Shown here: positions 33,611-43,732 of the stretch, piece by piece
Layout: each line of letters starts with the position of its first letter
Numbering within the stretch: the stretch's first letter is position 1
DNA from: G965222335 sp965222335
GTDB lineage: Bacteria; Pseudomonadota; Gammaproteobacteria; Pseudomonadales; Halieaceae
Assembly: GCA_965222335.1 (NCBI GenBank)
Contig: OZ244944.1
Location: 2,852,001 to 2,916,000 of the forward strand
DNA: 64,000 bases
Direction: 5' to 3'
Notes under the pieces: generated by a model
What the model was told of the DNA's origin: nothing
What the model saw: the letters and a program-made list of their open reading frames with translations, nothing else
Databases searched by the model: none
Position numbers and translations under genes: made by a program

Positions 33611-34858
33611 ATGCAGGCCGCCAACGAGTTGGAGCCGCCGATCGAGGAGCTGTTTAACCCGGCTTCCGATGAATACCTCGCCGACCCGGTGCCGCAGCTA
33701 CTGGCGCTGGCCCGGCGTGGTCGCCTGGTCTGGTACGAGCCCTGGCAGGCCTGGATCATGACCCGCATGCCGGACATCATGGAGTGCTGGCGCAACGAGT
33801 ACCTGTCCTCTGACTTTTACGACTGGGAGTTCGCGCCGCCACGCCCGCCCGAGGACAAGTGGAGCAACTTTGAGCGGGCCATGATCGGCCACAGCCTGCT
33901 CGCGGATCACGGCCACCATCGCCTGGTGCGCCGGGTGGTTTCCCCGGCATTTTCGCGCAATGTGGTGGACGAGATCCAGCGCCGGATCAAGCCCGACGTG
34001 GTCAAGCTGATCGACGAGCTGGGTGATGTGGAAAGCTTTGACTATATCGACAAGGTTGCCAGCCACATCCCCTTTATTTCCATCAGCCGTATGGTGGGCC
34101 TGCCGGAGAAATACTGGCCGGAGATCAAGCAGGTGGTGCTCACCTTTACCGAGGCCTGGAACCCCACCCTCACTGATGAGCGCCGCGAGGCAGCCCGCCA
34201 GGACAGCAACCGCGCGATAGACATCCTGCAGCGGGTAATCGCCGAGCGCCGCACCAACCCGGGGGAGGACGACTTTCTCAGTGTCCTGCTCAAGATCGAG
34301 GCGGAGAACGAGAACTTTGCCGAGTGGGACATCATCACCCTGGTGCTGGCCCTGATCGGTGCCGGCGCAGACACGACCCTGGTGGCTCAGCAGTGGACCC
34401 TGTACGCGCTGCTCAAGCACCCGGAGCAGATTCCCGCCGCGCTGGAATCGCCGGAGGCATTCTCCAACGCCTTCAGCGAAATCATGCGCTGGTCTCCCTC
34501 GTCCAAGATGGGTTTCGCCCGCTACGCCCCCGCGGACATGGAAGTGCTCGGCCAGCCCGTGCGCAAGGGCCAAATGGTGCTGTTGATGCCGCACCTCAAG
34601 GATCGTGATCCGGAATACTACAGCGACCCGGAAAAATTCGACGTAAAGCGAGAGTTCGATCCCGATGTGCTGTTTGGTTACGGCCCGCGTTACTGCATCG
34701 GTGCGGCGATGGCCAAGCGCCAGCTCTACCTGACCATGGTCGAGCTGTTCCGCCGCTTCCCCAATCTCAGCCTCGACGGCGAGCCGGAGAAGGACAACGC
34801 GGACCACAATGCGGTGGTGTTTCGCGAACTGCGGGTGCGCACCGGTATCTCCAGTTAG
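33611..34858 (+). CDS. Cytochrome P450
   Basis: A 415-residue soluble bacterial P450 monooxygenase. The I-helix oxygen-activation motif is GAGADTT, the K-helix ExxR is EIMR in FSEIMRWSPSSKM, and the heme-binding loop is FGYGPRYCIGAAMAKRQL with the Cys thiolate ligand. It resembles CYPs that hydroxylate terpenes, fatty acids or sterols, but the substrate cannot be assigned. ATG 33611 follows CAGGGA; an in-frame TTG at 33506 would put the poly-G tract in the coding sequence and is unlikely. No ferredoxin partner is adjacent. It sits between fur and recN, where gammaproteobacteria usually have no P450, suggesting insertion. Confidence 0.92.
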   Translation: MQAANELEPPIEELFNPASDEYLADPVPQLLALARRGRLVWYEPWQAWIMTRMPDIMECWRNEYLSSDFYDWEFAPPRPPEDKWSNFERAMIGHSLLADHGHHRLVRRVVSPAFSRNVVDEIQRRIKPDVVKLIDELGDVESFDYIDKVASHIPFISISRMVGLPEKYWPEIKQVVLTFTEAWNPTLTDERREAARQDSNRAIDILQRVIAERRTNPGEDDFLSVLLKIEAENENFAEWDIITLVLALIGAGADTTLVAQQWTLYALLKHPEQIPAALESPEAFSNAFSEIMRWSPSSKMGFARYAPADMEVLGQPVRKGQMVLLMPHLKDRDPEYYSDPEKFDVKREFDPDVLFGYGPRYCIGAAMAKRQLYLTMVELFRRFPNLSLDGEPEKDNADHNAVVFRELRVRTGISS

Positions 34859-34899
34859 CGGCAAACCTGCCCCCGTCGCGGGCGGGCCGCGCGGGGCCC

Positions 34900-36561
34900 T
34901 TAGGGCGCCTCGGCGTCCGCCAGCATTTCCCGCGCGTGCGCCAGGGACTGCTCGGTGACCTTGACTCCGCCGAGCATCCGCGCGACCTCCTGGGTGCGCT
35001 CTTCGGCGCTGAGTGCCGCCATGCTGGCGGAAGCGGATTGCTTGCTGCTGACCTTGGTCACCTGCAGGTGCCGATGGCCCTGGGAGGCCACCTGGGGCAG
35101 GTGGGTCACACACAGGACCTGGGTGTTCGCGGCGAGCTTGCGCAGCAGGCGGCCCACGACCTCGGCCACCGCCCCGCCAATACCCACGTCCACCTCATCA
35201 AACACCATGCTCGGCAGGGTGCCGCCGCTGGCACTCACCACCTGGATGGCGAGACTGATGCGCGAGAGCTCGCCCCCGGACGCGATCTTGCCCAGGGGCT
35301 GTGGCGCCGCGCCAGGGTTGGTGCTGATCAGAAACTCCACTTCTTCGCCGCCCTGTGGGTGGGGCAGGTCCTGCGCCCGCGGATTGAGGCTGACCTTGAA
35401 CTGGCAGTGCTCCATGGCCAGGGAGGCGAGGACCCCGCCGGCCTGTTTCTCCAGTTTGCGCGCGGCGCTCGCCCGCTGCTTGCTGAGAACCGCGGCGTCC
35501 CTGGCGTAGTCGGCAGCCAGCGCTGCCAGTGAGGTCTCCAGGGCCTGGATCTGCTGATCGCCGCCTGCCAGGCTCTCGGCTTCTTCCCGCAGTCCCGCGT
35601 GCACCTCGGCCAGGGCCCGGGGTTTGACCCGGTGTTTGCGGGCGATGTCGTAGACCTGCGCCAGGCGCTGCTCCACCGTGCTCAGGCGCTCGGGATTGAT
35701 CTCCACCGCATCGATGTGGCGCTGGATCTCGCTGCGCGCTTCCTGCAGCTGGATCGCCGCCGAGTCCAGCAGCTCCCGGGCACTGTCGGCGGCCCGTGAG
35801 TGGTGGGCGCCATCCTCCATCAGGTGCAGTGCACGTCGGCTGCCGTTCTCGTGTTCCTCGCACAGCGCCAGCGCCTCGTGGGCGGAACGCAGGATGTCCT
35901 CCGCGTTGCCCAGCTGCTTGAGCTCTGCTTCCAGCTCCTCCAGTTCGCCAGCCTGCAGGTTCAGGTCGTCGAGCTCCTCCACCTGGTAGGCGAGCAGCTG
36001 GGCGCGGGCGGTTTGCTCGTCCCGGGCATTGCTCAGGGTCTCCAGCTCCCGCTGCTGGCGCAGCCAGTTCGAGGCGGTCTGCTCCAGTTTCTGTGCCAGG
36101 GGCAGGTGGCCGGCGAAGGCGTCCAGCAGCTGGCGCTGGGTGCTCCGGCGCAGGAGGGACTGGTGCGCGTGCTGGCTGTGAATGTCTATCAGCAGGCTGC
36201 CCAGCTCGGCGCAGTCCTGCAGGGTGGAGGCGCTGCCATTGATATAGGCCCGACTGCGACCCTCGGCGGTAATGACCCGCCGCAGCAGGCATTCGTCATC
36301 AGGCAGCAGGTCACGGCCGTGCAGCCATTCCCGCGCCGCGGGGGTGTCACGGAGGTCAAAGGTGGCCGTGATTTCCGCTCGCTCGCAACCATGGCGCACG
36401 GCCTTGGGATCGGCGCGATCACCCAGGCAGAGGCCCAGGGCGTCCAGCATGATCGATTTACCCGCGCCGGTTTCGCCAGTGATCACGGTCATGCCAGCCC
36501 CGAATTCCATGTCCAGGGTCTCGACGATGGTGTAGTTCTGGATGTGGATATGGCTGAGCAT
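34900..36561 (-). CDS. recN: DNA repair protein RecN
   Basis: A 553-residue SMC-like ATPase of double-strand break repair. The Walker A motif GETGAGKS lies at residues 29-36, within MLSHIHIQNYTIVETLD and VITGETGAGK. A coiled-coil middle (about 160-365) follows. The C-terminal ABC half carries the signature LSRISLAIQV (in GGELSRISLA) and Walker B MVFDEVDVGIGG. It is divergent from hrcA. No LexA box was recognised upstream, although recN is often SOS-controlled. Confidence 0.95.
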   Translation of the reverse strand: MLSHIHIQNYTIVETLDMEFGAGMTVITGETGAGKSIMLDALGLCLGDRADPKAVRHGCERAEITATFDLRDTPAAREWLHGRDLLPDDECLLRRVITAEGRSRAYINGSASTLQDCAELGSLLIDIHSQHAHQSLLRRSTQRQLLDAFAGHLPLAQKLEQTASNWLRQQRELETLSNARDEQTARAQLLAYQVEELDDLNLQAGELEELEAELKQLGNAEDILRSAHEALALCEEHENGSRRALHLMEDGAHHSRAADSARELLDSAAIQLQEARSEIQRHIDAVEINPERLSTVEQRLAQVYDIARKHRVKPRALAEVHAGLREEAESLAGGDQQIQALETSLAALAADYARDAAVLSKQRASAARKLEKQAGGVLASLAMEHCQFKVSLNPRAQDLPHPQGGEEVEFLISTNPGAAPQPLGKIASGGELSRISLAIQVVSASGGTLPSMVFDEVDVGIGGAVAEVVGRLLRKLAANTQVLCVTHLPQVASQGHRHLQVTKVSSKQSASASMAALSAEERTQEVARMLGGVKVTEQSLAHAREMLADAEAP

Positions 36562-36726
36562 GCGCGTCCTTCCGGCTTTGTTTCTTTATACAGGAGTTGC
36601 CGGGCGGGCGGAAACACCCCGTCCAGCCACCTGTCGATTTTTGCAGCGGGTGCGGCGGCGCGGGCGCATTTTGCGAATTCCCGCGACTGTGTTAAAAGTT
36701 GGAGAAAGGAGTTTTAGTGACTAGCC

Positions 36727-37761
36727 ATGGCGACACCTGAACTGTCTGAACGCGCGCGCACAGTACTCAAGGCCCTGGTCGAGTGCCACATTCGCGATGG
36801 CCAGCCAGTCGGCTCGCGCACCCTGGCCGCGGAGTCGGGGCTGACGGTCAGTACGGCGACCATTCGCAACGTGATGTCAGACCTTGAGGAGCAGGGCTTC
36901 CTCCACTCGCCCCACACGTCCGCCGGGCGTGTCCCCACGGTGCAGGGCTACCGGCTGTTCGTGGACAACCTGCTACAGGTCCAGCCGCTGGACTCCGACG
37001 CGATCCGGGTGCTGCGCAGCGAGCTCAACCCCGACAAATCCACTGGTGAGCTGGTGCAATCGGCTTCTTCCCTGTTGTCTGCAATAACCGCCCACGCCGG
37101 CCTGGTGACGGTGCCGCGCCCGGACTCCAACCAGCTGCGCCAGGTGGAGTTCCTGCCGCTGACGGGCAACCGCGTCCTGGTGATTCTCGTGGTCAACGAG
37201 CGCGAGGTGCAGAATCGTATTATCCACACCCAGCGCCCCTTTACCGAGGCGGAACTGCGCGAGGCCGCGCGGCAGGTGAACCAGCGCTACGCGGGCCAGC
37301 CCCTGGCTCACGTGCAGCAGCAGCTGGTGCGTGAGATGACGGAAGCCCGCAGCCAGATCGACAGCTACCTGCAGGCCTCCCTTGACCTGGCGAGCCAGGC
37401 CCTGGGCCAGGAGGATGACGAGGACGAGTACCTGGTGGCGGGGGAGTCCCGCCTGCTGGGAAACGCGACCCCGGAGGAGCTCGACCGGCTGCGGGAGCTG
37501 TTTGATGCTTTCGAGCAGAAGAAGCAGGTGCTGCACCTGCTCGAGCGCTGTTCCCGGGCCGACGGGGTGCAGATATTCATCGGTGAGGAAGCGGGCTACG
37601 AGGTCTTCGGTGATTACAGCGTGATCACCGCCCCCTACCGTGATGGCGCCCGCACCCTGGGCGTGCTCGGGGTCATCGGCCCCACGCGTATGGCCTACGA
37701 GCGGGTGATTCCCATCGTGGATGTCACCGCGCGCATGCTGAGCTCCGCCCTGTCGCACTAG
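36727..37761 (+). CDS. hrcA: Heat-inducible transcription repressor HrcA
   Basis: A 344-residue HrcA, the repressor that binds CIRCE elements and is kept active by GroEL. The winged helix holds RARTVLKALVECHIRDGQPV and the recognition segment STATIRNVMSDLEEQGFL, then SPHTSAGRVPTVQGYRLFVD. The C-terminal dimerisation domain includes QIFIGEEAGYEVFGDYSVI. ATG 36727 fits the family but AGGAG (36706-36710) is 16 bases away; that site is better spaced for an overlapping GTG at 36717 that encodes only seven codons. hrcA heads the grpE-dnaK-dnaJ block. Confidence 0.93.
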   Translation: MATPELSERARTVLKALVECHIRDGQPVGSRTLAAESGLTVSTATIRNVMSDLEEQGFLHSPHTSAGRVPTVQGYRLFVDNLLQVQPLDSDAIRVLRSELNPDKSTGELVQSASSLLSAITAHAGLVTVPRPDSNQLRQVEFLPLTGNRVLVILVVNEREVQNRIIHTQRPFTEAELREAARQVNQRYAGQPLAHVQQQLVREMTEARSQIDSYLQASLDLASQALGQEDDEDEYLVAGESRLLGNATPEELDRLRELFDAFEQKKQVLHLLERCSRADGVQIFIGEEAGYEVFGDYSVITAPYRDGARTLGVLGVIGPTRMAYERVIPIVDVTARMLSSALSH

Positions 37762-37789
37762 GCCGACGGCGACTTTCTCGCCATCGGCG

Positions 37790-37817
37790 GTTGAATTTCC
37801 CCCGATTGCCCCTATAT
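37790..37817 (+). promoter_or_regulatory. Candidate sigma-32 heat-shock promoter of grpE
   Basis: GTTGAAT (37790-37796) and CCCCTATAT (37809-37817) resemble the heat-shock consensus CTTGAAA and CCCCATNT with a 12-base spacer, slightly short. The site lies in the hrcA-grpE gap after an imperfect hairpin at about 37763-37787. Confidence 0.5.
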
Positions 37818-37897
37818 CTGCGGAGAACACCGCCGTGGGCGCCGAACTGGCGCGCCGCGGCATTGACCGTTAACCCGCAAGCCATGGGAGTGTCAGC

Positions 37898-38539
37898 GTG
37901 GCAGATCAGGATCAAAAGCAGCCCGAGGCGCCCGAGGAACCGGCCGCCCCGGCGTCCGGGCAGGCCGACAAGGGTCAGGCTGAAGCCAGGCCCGGTAACG
38001 AAAGCGGTGCCGACAAGGACGACGCGCAGGCAGGCGTTGAGGAGATCGAGGCCGGCGCGGAAGATACCGGCGCCGACGACGACGAGGTCGCACGGCTGCA
38101 GGAGGAGCTGGCGCAACTGAAAGACGCCGCCCTGCGCGCCCAGGCTGAGGCCCAGAACACCCAGCGACGTGCCGAGATGGATATAGAGAAGGCGCGCAAG
38201 TTCGCCCTGGAGAGCTTCAGCAAGGAGCTGCTGCCGGTGGTGGACAACCTGGAGCGGGCACTGGAGTCAGTGCCCGCAGACAACCCCGACGTCAAACCCT
38301 TCGCCGAAGGCGTGGAGCTGACCCTGAAAAGCCTGCTCGACGCCCTGGGCAAGTTCAGGATCGAGGCGGTCGACCCCGAGGGCGAGCCCTTCGATCCCCA
38401 GTTACACCAGGCCATGAGCATGGTCGAGAACCCGGAAGTGGAGCCCAACACGGTGATTGCCGTGATGCAGAAGGGCTACACCCTCAACGGGCGCCTGGTG
38501 CGACCCGCCATGGTCATGGTCAGCAAAGCGGCCCAATAA
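37898..38539 (+). CDS. grpE: Nucleotide exchange factor GrpE
   Basis: A 213-residue GrpE, which releases ADP from DnaK. The first 60 residues are a low-complexity acidic region (EAPEEPAAPASGQAD and following). A long coiled coil (EVARLQEELAQLKDAALRAQ) leads to the beta domain with KPFAEGVELTLKSLLDAL, FDPQLHQAMSMVE and VIAVMQKGYTLNGRLVRPAMV. GTG 37898 is preceded by GGGAG at 7 bases. The stop overlaps the first base pairs of a hairpin before dnaK. Confidence 0.95.
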   Translation: MADQDQKQPEAPEEPAAPASGQADKGQAEARPGNESGADKDDAQAGVEEIEAGAEDTGADDDEVARLQEELAQLKDAALRAQAEAQNTQRRAEMDIEKARKFALESFSKELLPVVDNLERALESVPADNPDVKPFAEGVELTLKSLLDALGKFRIEAVDPEGEPFDPQLHQAMSMVENPEVEPNTVIAVMQKGYTLNGRLVRPAMVMVSKAAQ

Positions 38540-38587
38540 AAGGGGTCAGACCCCATTTTGGGGCAATAAAGGGATCTGACCCCTTTT
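38538..38587. terminator. Hairpin between grpE and dnaK
   Basis: AAAAGGGGTCAGA (38538-38550) pairs with its complement at 38575-38587, followed by further T. The enclosed segment contains a second small hairpin (CCCC/GGGG at 38551-38563). It could attenuate read-through from grpE so that dnaK depends on its own promoter. It shares the GGGGTCAGA core with the hairpin beside ssrA. Confidence 0.75.
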
Positions 38588-38605
38588 TGGGGCCCCGCCG
38601 GGGGC

Positions 38606-38634
38606 CTTGAATTACTCGGGATCGGGCCAATATA
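38606..38634 (+). promoter_or_regulatory. Candidate sigma-32 heat-shock promoter of dnaK
   Basis: CTTGAAT (38606-38612) is followed about 13 bases later by GCCAATAT, close to the sigma-32 consensus CTTGAAA-N13-17-CCCCATNT. It lies directly after the grpE-dnaK hairpin, about 55 bases before the dnaK ATG. Confidence 0.55.
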
Positions 38635-38688
38635 GGCAGTAACGTATTCAACGTGGCCGGCACAGCCGGTCATTTAAGGAGGCAGAAA

Positions 38689-40626
<1,938 letters not shown>

Positions 40627-40659
40627 GCTCGTGCGTCGCACGCCGCGCTGAACCCCTGG

Positions 40660-40683
40660 ATTCACCCCGTACGCGGGGTGAAT
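40660..40683. other. Hairpin in the dnaK-dnaJ gap
   Basis: A 9-bp perfect stem (ATTCACCCC at 40660-40668 with 40675-40683) closes a GTACGC loop and is followed by TCTTGCGTTT. The weak T-run suggests partial termination that could lower dnaJ expression relative to dnaK. Confidence 0.55.
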
Positions 40684-40792
40684 TCTTGCGTTTGGGGTCG
40701 GCGGTACCACGCGGCAAGTTATGCAAGAAACCAACGCGGGACTACGGGCCCGCGTAGCCATTTGAGTCAGGGTGCAAAGGGCGCCACCGTCT

Positions 40793-41920
40793 ATGTCTAA
40801 ACGTGATTACTACGAAGTGCTTGGAGTCGACAAGGGCGCCGACGACAAGGACATCAAGAAGGCCTACCGCCGGGTGGCGATGAAATACCATCCGGACCGT
40901 AATCCGGATGACCCGGAGGCCGACCACAAGTTCAAGGAGGCCACCGAGGCCTACGACATCCTGATGGACGGCGAGAAGCGCGCCGCCTACGACCAGTTCG
41001 GCCACGCCGGCGTGGACCCGAGCATGGGGGGCGGGGCCGGCGGCTTCGGCGGCGGCAGCTTCAGCGACATATTCGGCGACGTCTTTGGCGATATTTTTGG
41101 CGGCGGTCGCGGCCGCGGCGGCCCCCAGCGCGGCTCCGACCTGCGCTATACCCTGGATATCTCCCTGGAAGACGCCGTGCGCGGCACGACCGCGGAAATC
41201 CGCGTCCCCACGCTCCAGTCCTGTGATACCTGCGACGGTTCCGGCGCCCGCAAGGGCAGTTCACCCACGACGTGTGGCACCTGCGGCGGGATGGGCCAGG
41301 TGCGCATGCAGCAGGGCCTGTTCCAGGTACAGCAGACCTGTCCCACCTGCCGTGGCCGCGGCAAGCAGATCACCGACCCCTGCCGCAGCTGTGCCGGCCA
41401 GGGCCGGGTGGAAAAGAGCAAGACCCTGTCGGTCAAGGTCCCCCCCGGCGTCGATACCGGTGATCGCATACGCCTCAGCGGCGAGGGCGAGGCGGGACCG
41501 GATGGCGGCCCCCCGGGGGACCTCTTCGTGCAGATGTCGGTGCGCCAGCACCCGATCTTCGAACGCGACGGCAAGCACCTCTACTGTGAGGTTCCCATTA
41601 CCTTCGTGGATGCGGTCCTCGGCGGCGAGCTCGAGGTGCCTACGCTCGACGGGCGCGTAAAGCTGAAGATTCCTGCGGAAACCCAGACCGGCAAGCTGTT
41701 CCGCCTGCGGGGCAAAGGGGTCAAACCCGTGCGTGGTGGCAGCGTTGGCGACCTGCTGTGCCGGGCGGTGGTGGAGACCCCGGTGAACCTCAGCAAGAAA
41801 CAGAAAGAACTGCTGCGCGAATTCCAGGAAAGCCTGGGGCAGGGCGGCGATTCCCAGTCCCCGCGCCAGAGCAGCTGGTTCGAGGGCGTAAAGAACTTTT
41901 TTGAAGATATGAAGCCATGA
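40793..41920 (+). CDS. dnaJ: Chaperone protein DnaJ (Hsp40)
   Basis: A 375-residue type I J protein. The J domain carries HPD at residues 33-35. A Gly/Phe-rich linker follows (GGGAGGFGGGSFSDIFGDVFG). The zinc domain has four repeats (CDTCDGSG, CGTCGGMG, CPTCRGRG, CRSCAGQG). Substrate-binding beta domains and the dimerisation tail complete it. It stimulates DnaK ATPase and delivers clients. ATG 40793 gives the standard MSKRDYYEVLGV; the upstream in-frame ATG at 40772 adds seven atypical residues. It overlaps dapB as ATGA. Confidence 0.97.
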   Translation: MSKRDYYEVLGVDKGADDKDIKKAYRRVAMKYHPDRNPDDPEADHKFKEATEAYDILMDGEKRAAYDQFGHAGVDPSMGGGAGGFGGGSFSDIFGDVFGDIFGGGRGRGGPQRGSDLRYTLDISLEDAVRGTTAEIRVPTLQSCDTCDGSGARKGSSPTTCGTCGGMGQVRMQQGLFQVQQTCPTCRGRGKQITDPCRSCAGQGRVEKSKTLSVKVPPGVDTGDRIRLSGEGEAGPDGGPPGDLFVQMSVRQHPIFERDGKHLYCEVPITFVDAVLGGELEVPTLDGRVKLKIPAETQTGKLFRLRGKGVKPVRGGSVGDLLCRAVVETPVNLSKKQKELLREFQESLGQGGDSQSPRQSSWFEGVKNFFEDMKP

Positions 41921-42753
41921 GCGATACAGCCGCGAAGCGGGTACGGGTAGGCATCACTGGCGCCGCCGGACGCATGGGGCGCACACTCGTGGAAGCGCTC
42001 GAGTCGCAACCGGCGCTGGTCCTGAGCGCCGCGGTGGAGCGCCCCGAGAGCAGTCTGGTGGGTGCCGATGTGGGCGAACTGGCAGGTCTTGGCAAGCGCG
42101 GTTTATCCGTGGCGGCTGACCTGGAGGCGGTGATCAGCGATATCGATGTACTGATCGATTTCAGCGTGCCGGCAGCCACCCTGGCCCATATCGACCTGTG
42201 TGTGATGCACAACGTGGCGATCGTGATCGGCACCACCGGCTTTAGTCCGCAGGAGCAGGCCCGGATCGACAAGGCGGGCCGGCAGATTCCGCTATGCAAG
42301 GCATCCAACTTCAGCACCGGGGTCAACCTGTGCTTCAAACTGCTGGACATGGCCGCCCGGGTGCTGGGTGACGACGTGGACATTGAGGTGGTCGAGGCGC
42401 ATCACCGGCACAAGGTGGATGCTCCCTCCGGCACTGCGTTGAGCATGGGTGGCGTCATCGCCAACGCCCTGGGGCGTGACCTGGCGGAAGTGGCAGTGTA
42501 TGGCCGCGAGGGCCAGACCGGCGCGCGCGAGCGTGAAACCATTGGCTTTGCCACCGTACGCGCCGGAGACATCGTCGGCGATCACACCGTGATCTTTGCC
42601 GCCGATGGCGAGCGGGTGGAGATTACGCACAAGGCCTCCAGCCGCCTGTCCTTTGCCCGCGGCGCGGTGCGCGCGGCAGCCTGGCTGCACCGGCGGGAAC
42701 CGGGATTGTATGATATGCAGGATGTTCTGGGCTTTCGGGAGGGCTCGCAATGA
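41917..42753 (+). CDS. dapB: 4-hydroxy-tetrahydrodipicolinate reductase
   Basis: A 278-residue DapB of the lysine/diaminopimelate pathway. The NAD(P) motif GITGAAGRMGRTLVEAL is near the N-terminus, VIGTTGFSPQEQ follows, and the catalytic EAHHRHKVDAPSGTAL contains the His and Lys of the family. It is translationally coupled to dnaJ (ATGA) and to the following thioredoxin gene (ATGA). dnaJ-dapB is a common arrangement; carAB, which often comes next, is not here. Confidence 0.96.
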   Translation: MSDTAAKRVRVGITGAAGRMGRTLVEALESQPALVLSAAVERPESSLVGADVGELAGLGKRGLSVAADLEAVISDIDVLIDFSVPAATLAHIDLCVMHNVAIVIGTTGFSPQEQARIDKAGRQIPLCKASNFSTGVNLCFKLLDMAARVLGDDVDIEVVEAHHRHKVDAPSGTALSMGGVIANALGRDLAEVAVYGREGQTGARERETIGFATVRAGDIVGDHTVIFAADGERVEITHKASSRLSFARGAVRAAAWLHRREPGLYDMQDVLGFREGSQ

Positions 42754-43613
42754 ATGCGGCAACAGGTTTCATCGTAGATATCGACGAGGGCAATGCCGCC
42801 CGGCTGCTGATTGAGGAGTCACACCAGCGCCCGGTGGTGGTGGATTTCTGGGCGGACTGGTGCGAGCCCTGCAAGGCGCTGATGCCGATCCTGGAAAAAA
42901 TCGCCACGGAATACCAGGGCGCGTTCCTGCTGGCGCGGGTCAACGCCGATCAGCAGCAGATGATTACCCAGCAGTTCGGTGTGCGCAGCCTGCCCACTGT
43001 CATGGTGATTCAGGATGGCCAGCCGGTTGACGGCTTTGCCGGCGCCCAGCCGGAATCCCAGGTGCGCGAGATCCTGCAGAAGTATCTGCCCAAGGCCTGG
43101 GACGGACTGGTGCAGATGGGTCGCGAGGCGCTGGAAGCGGGTGATTTCGGCGCCGCGGTGACACCTCTGCGCCAGGCCTGGACGGACTCCGGGCACGATC
43201 TCGACGTCACCTTCCTGTACGCCCAGGCACTGATCGAGTCCATGCGCCTGGACGAGGCCGAAAAGGTGCTCGGCGAAATCCGCCTGGCTGACCAGGATGC
43301 CCGCTATGAGCAGCTGACCGCCCAGCTCAAGCTGAAGCGCGAGGCGGCCCGCTCACCCGAGGTCGAAGCGCTGGAACAGCAGGTGGAGCAGGATCCTGAC
43401 AACGCCGATCTAAGGGTGCAGCTGGCCGTGGCCTACTCCGACGCCGGCTACGCGCGCGAGGCTCTGGAGAACCTCTACACGGTGCTGCGCAGCAATCTCG
43501 ATCACGACAACGGCGCCACCAAGAAATCTTTCCTCGATGCCATTGCCAGCCTCGGCAAGGGTGATCCGCTCGCCGCGGAGTACCAGCGCAAGCTCTACAG
43601 CCTGCTTTATTGA
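42750..43613 (+). CDS. Thioredoxin-TPR co-chaperone (CnoX/YbbN-like)
   Basis: A 287-residue protein with an N-terminal thioredoxin domain and a C-terminal TPR-like helical domain, as in CnoX/YbbN, a holdase that protects clients from oxidative aggregation and hands them to DnaK or GroEL. The active site is WCEPC (Cys38 and Cys41), a full CxxC, whereas E. coli CnoX has lost the first Cys. The cis-Pro segment is VRSLPTVMVI. ATGA coupling to dapB places it at the end of the dnaK operon, which fits a DnaK-linked role. Redox activity is likely but not shown. Confidence 0.9.
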   Translation: MNAATGFIVDIDEGNAARLLIEESHQRPVVVDFWADWCEPCKALMPILEKIATEYQGAFLLARVNADQQQMITQQFGVRSLPTVMVIQDGQPVDGFAGAQPESQVREILQKYLPKAWDGLVQMGREALEAGDFGAAVTPLRQAWTDSGHDLDVTFLYAQALIESMRLDEAEKVLGEIRLADQDARYEQLTAQLKLKREAARSPEVEALEQQVEQDPDNADLRVQLAVAYSDAGYAREALENLYTVLRSNLDHDNGATKKSFLDAIASLGKGDPLAAEYQRKLYSLLY

Positions 43614-43732
43614 GCCAGGCGGTGCTGGCCGTGGCCGTAGCCCGGCGTCGACGGCGCCGGTGGCAGGTAAAGCTTGATCTGGCGGGCGTTTGGTGATTTA
43701 TTTCACCGGTCCAACCTCGAGCCCTCGCCAGC

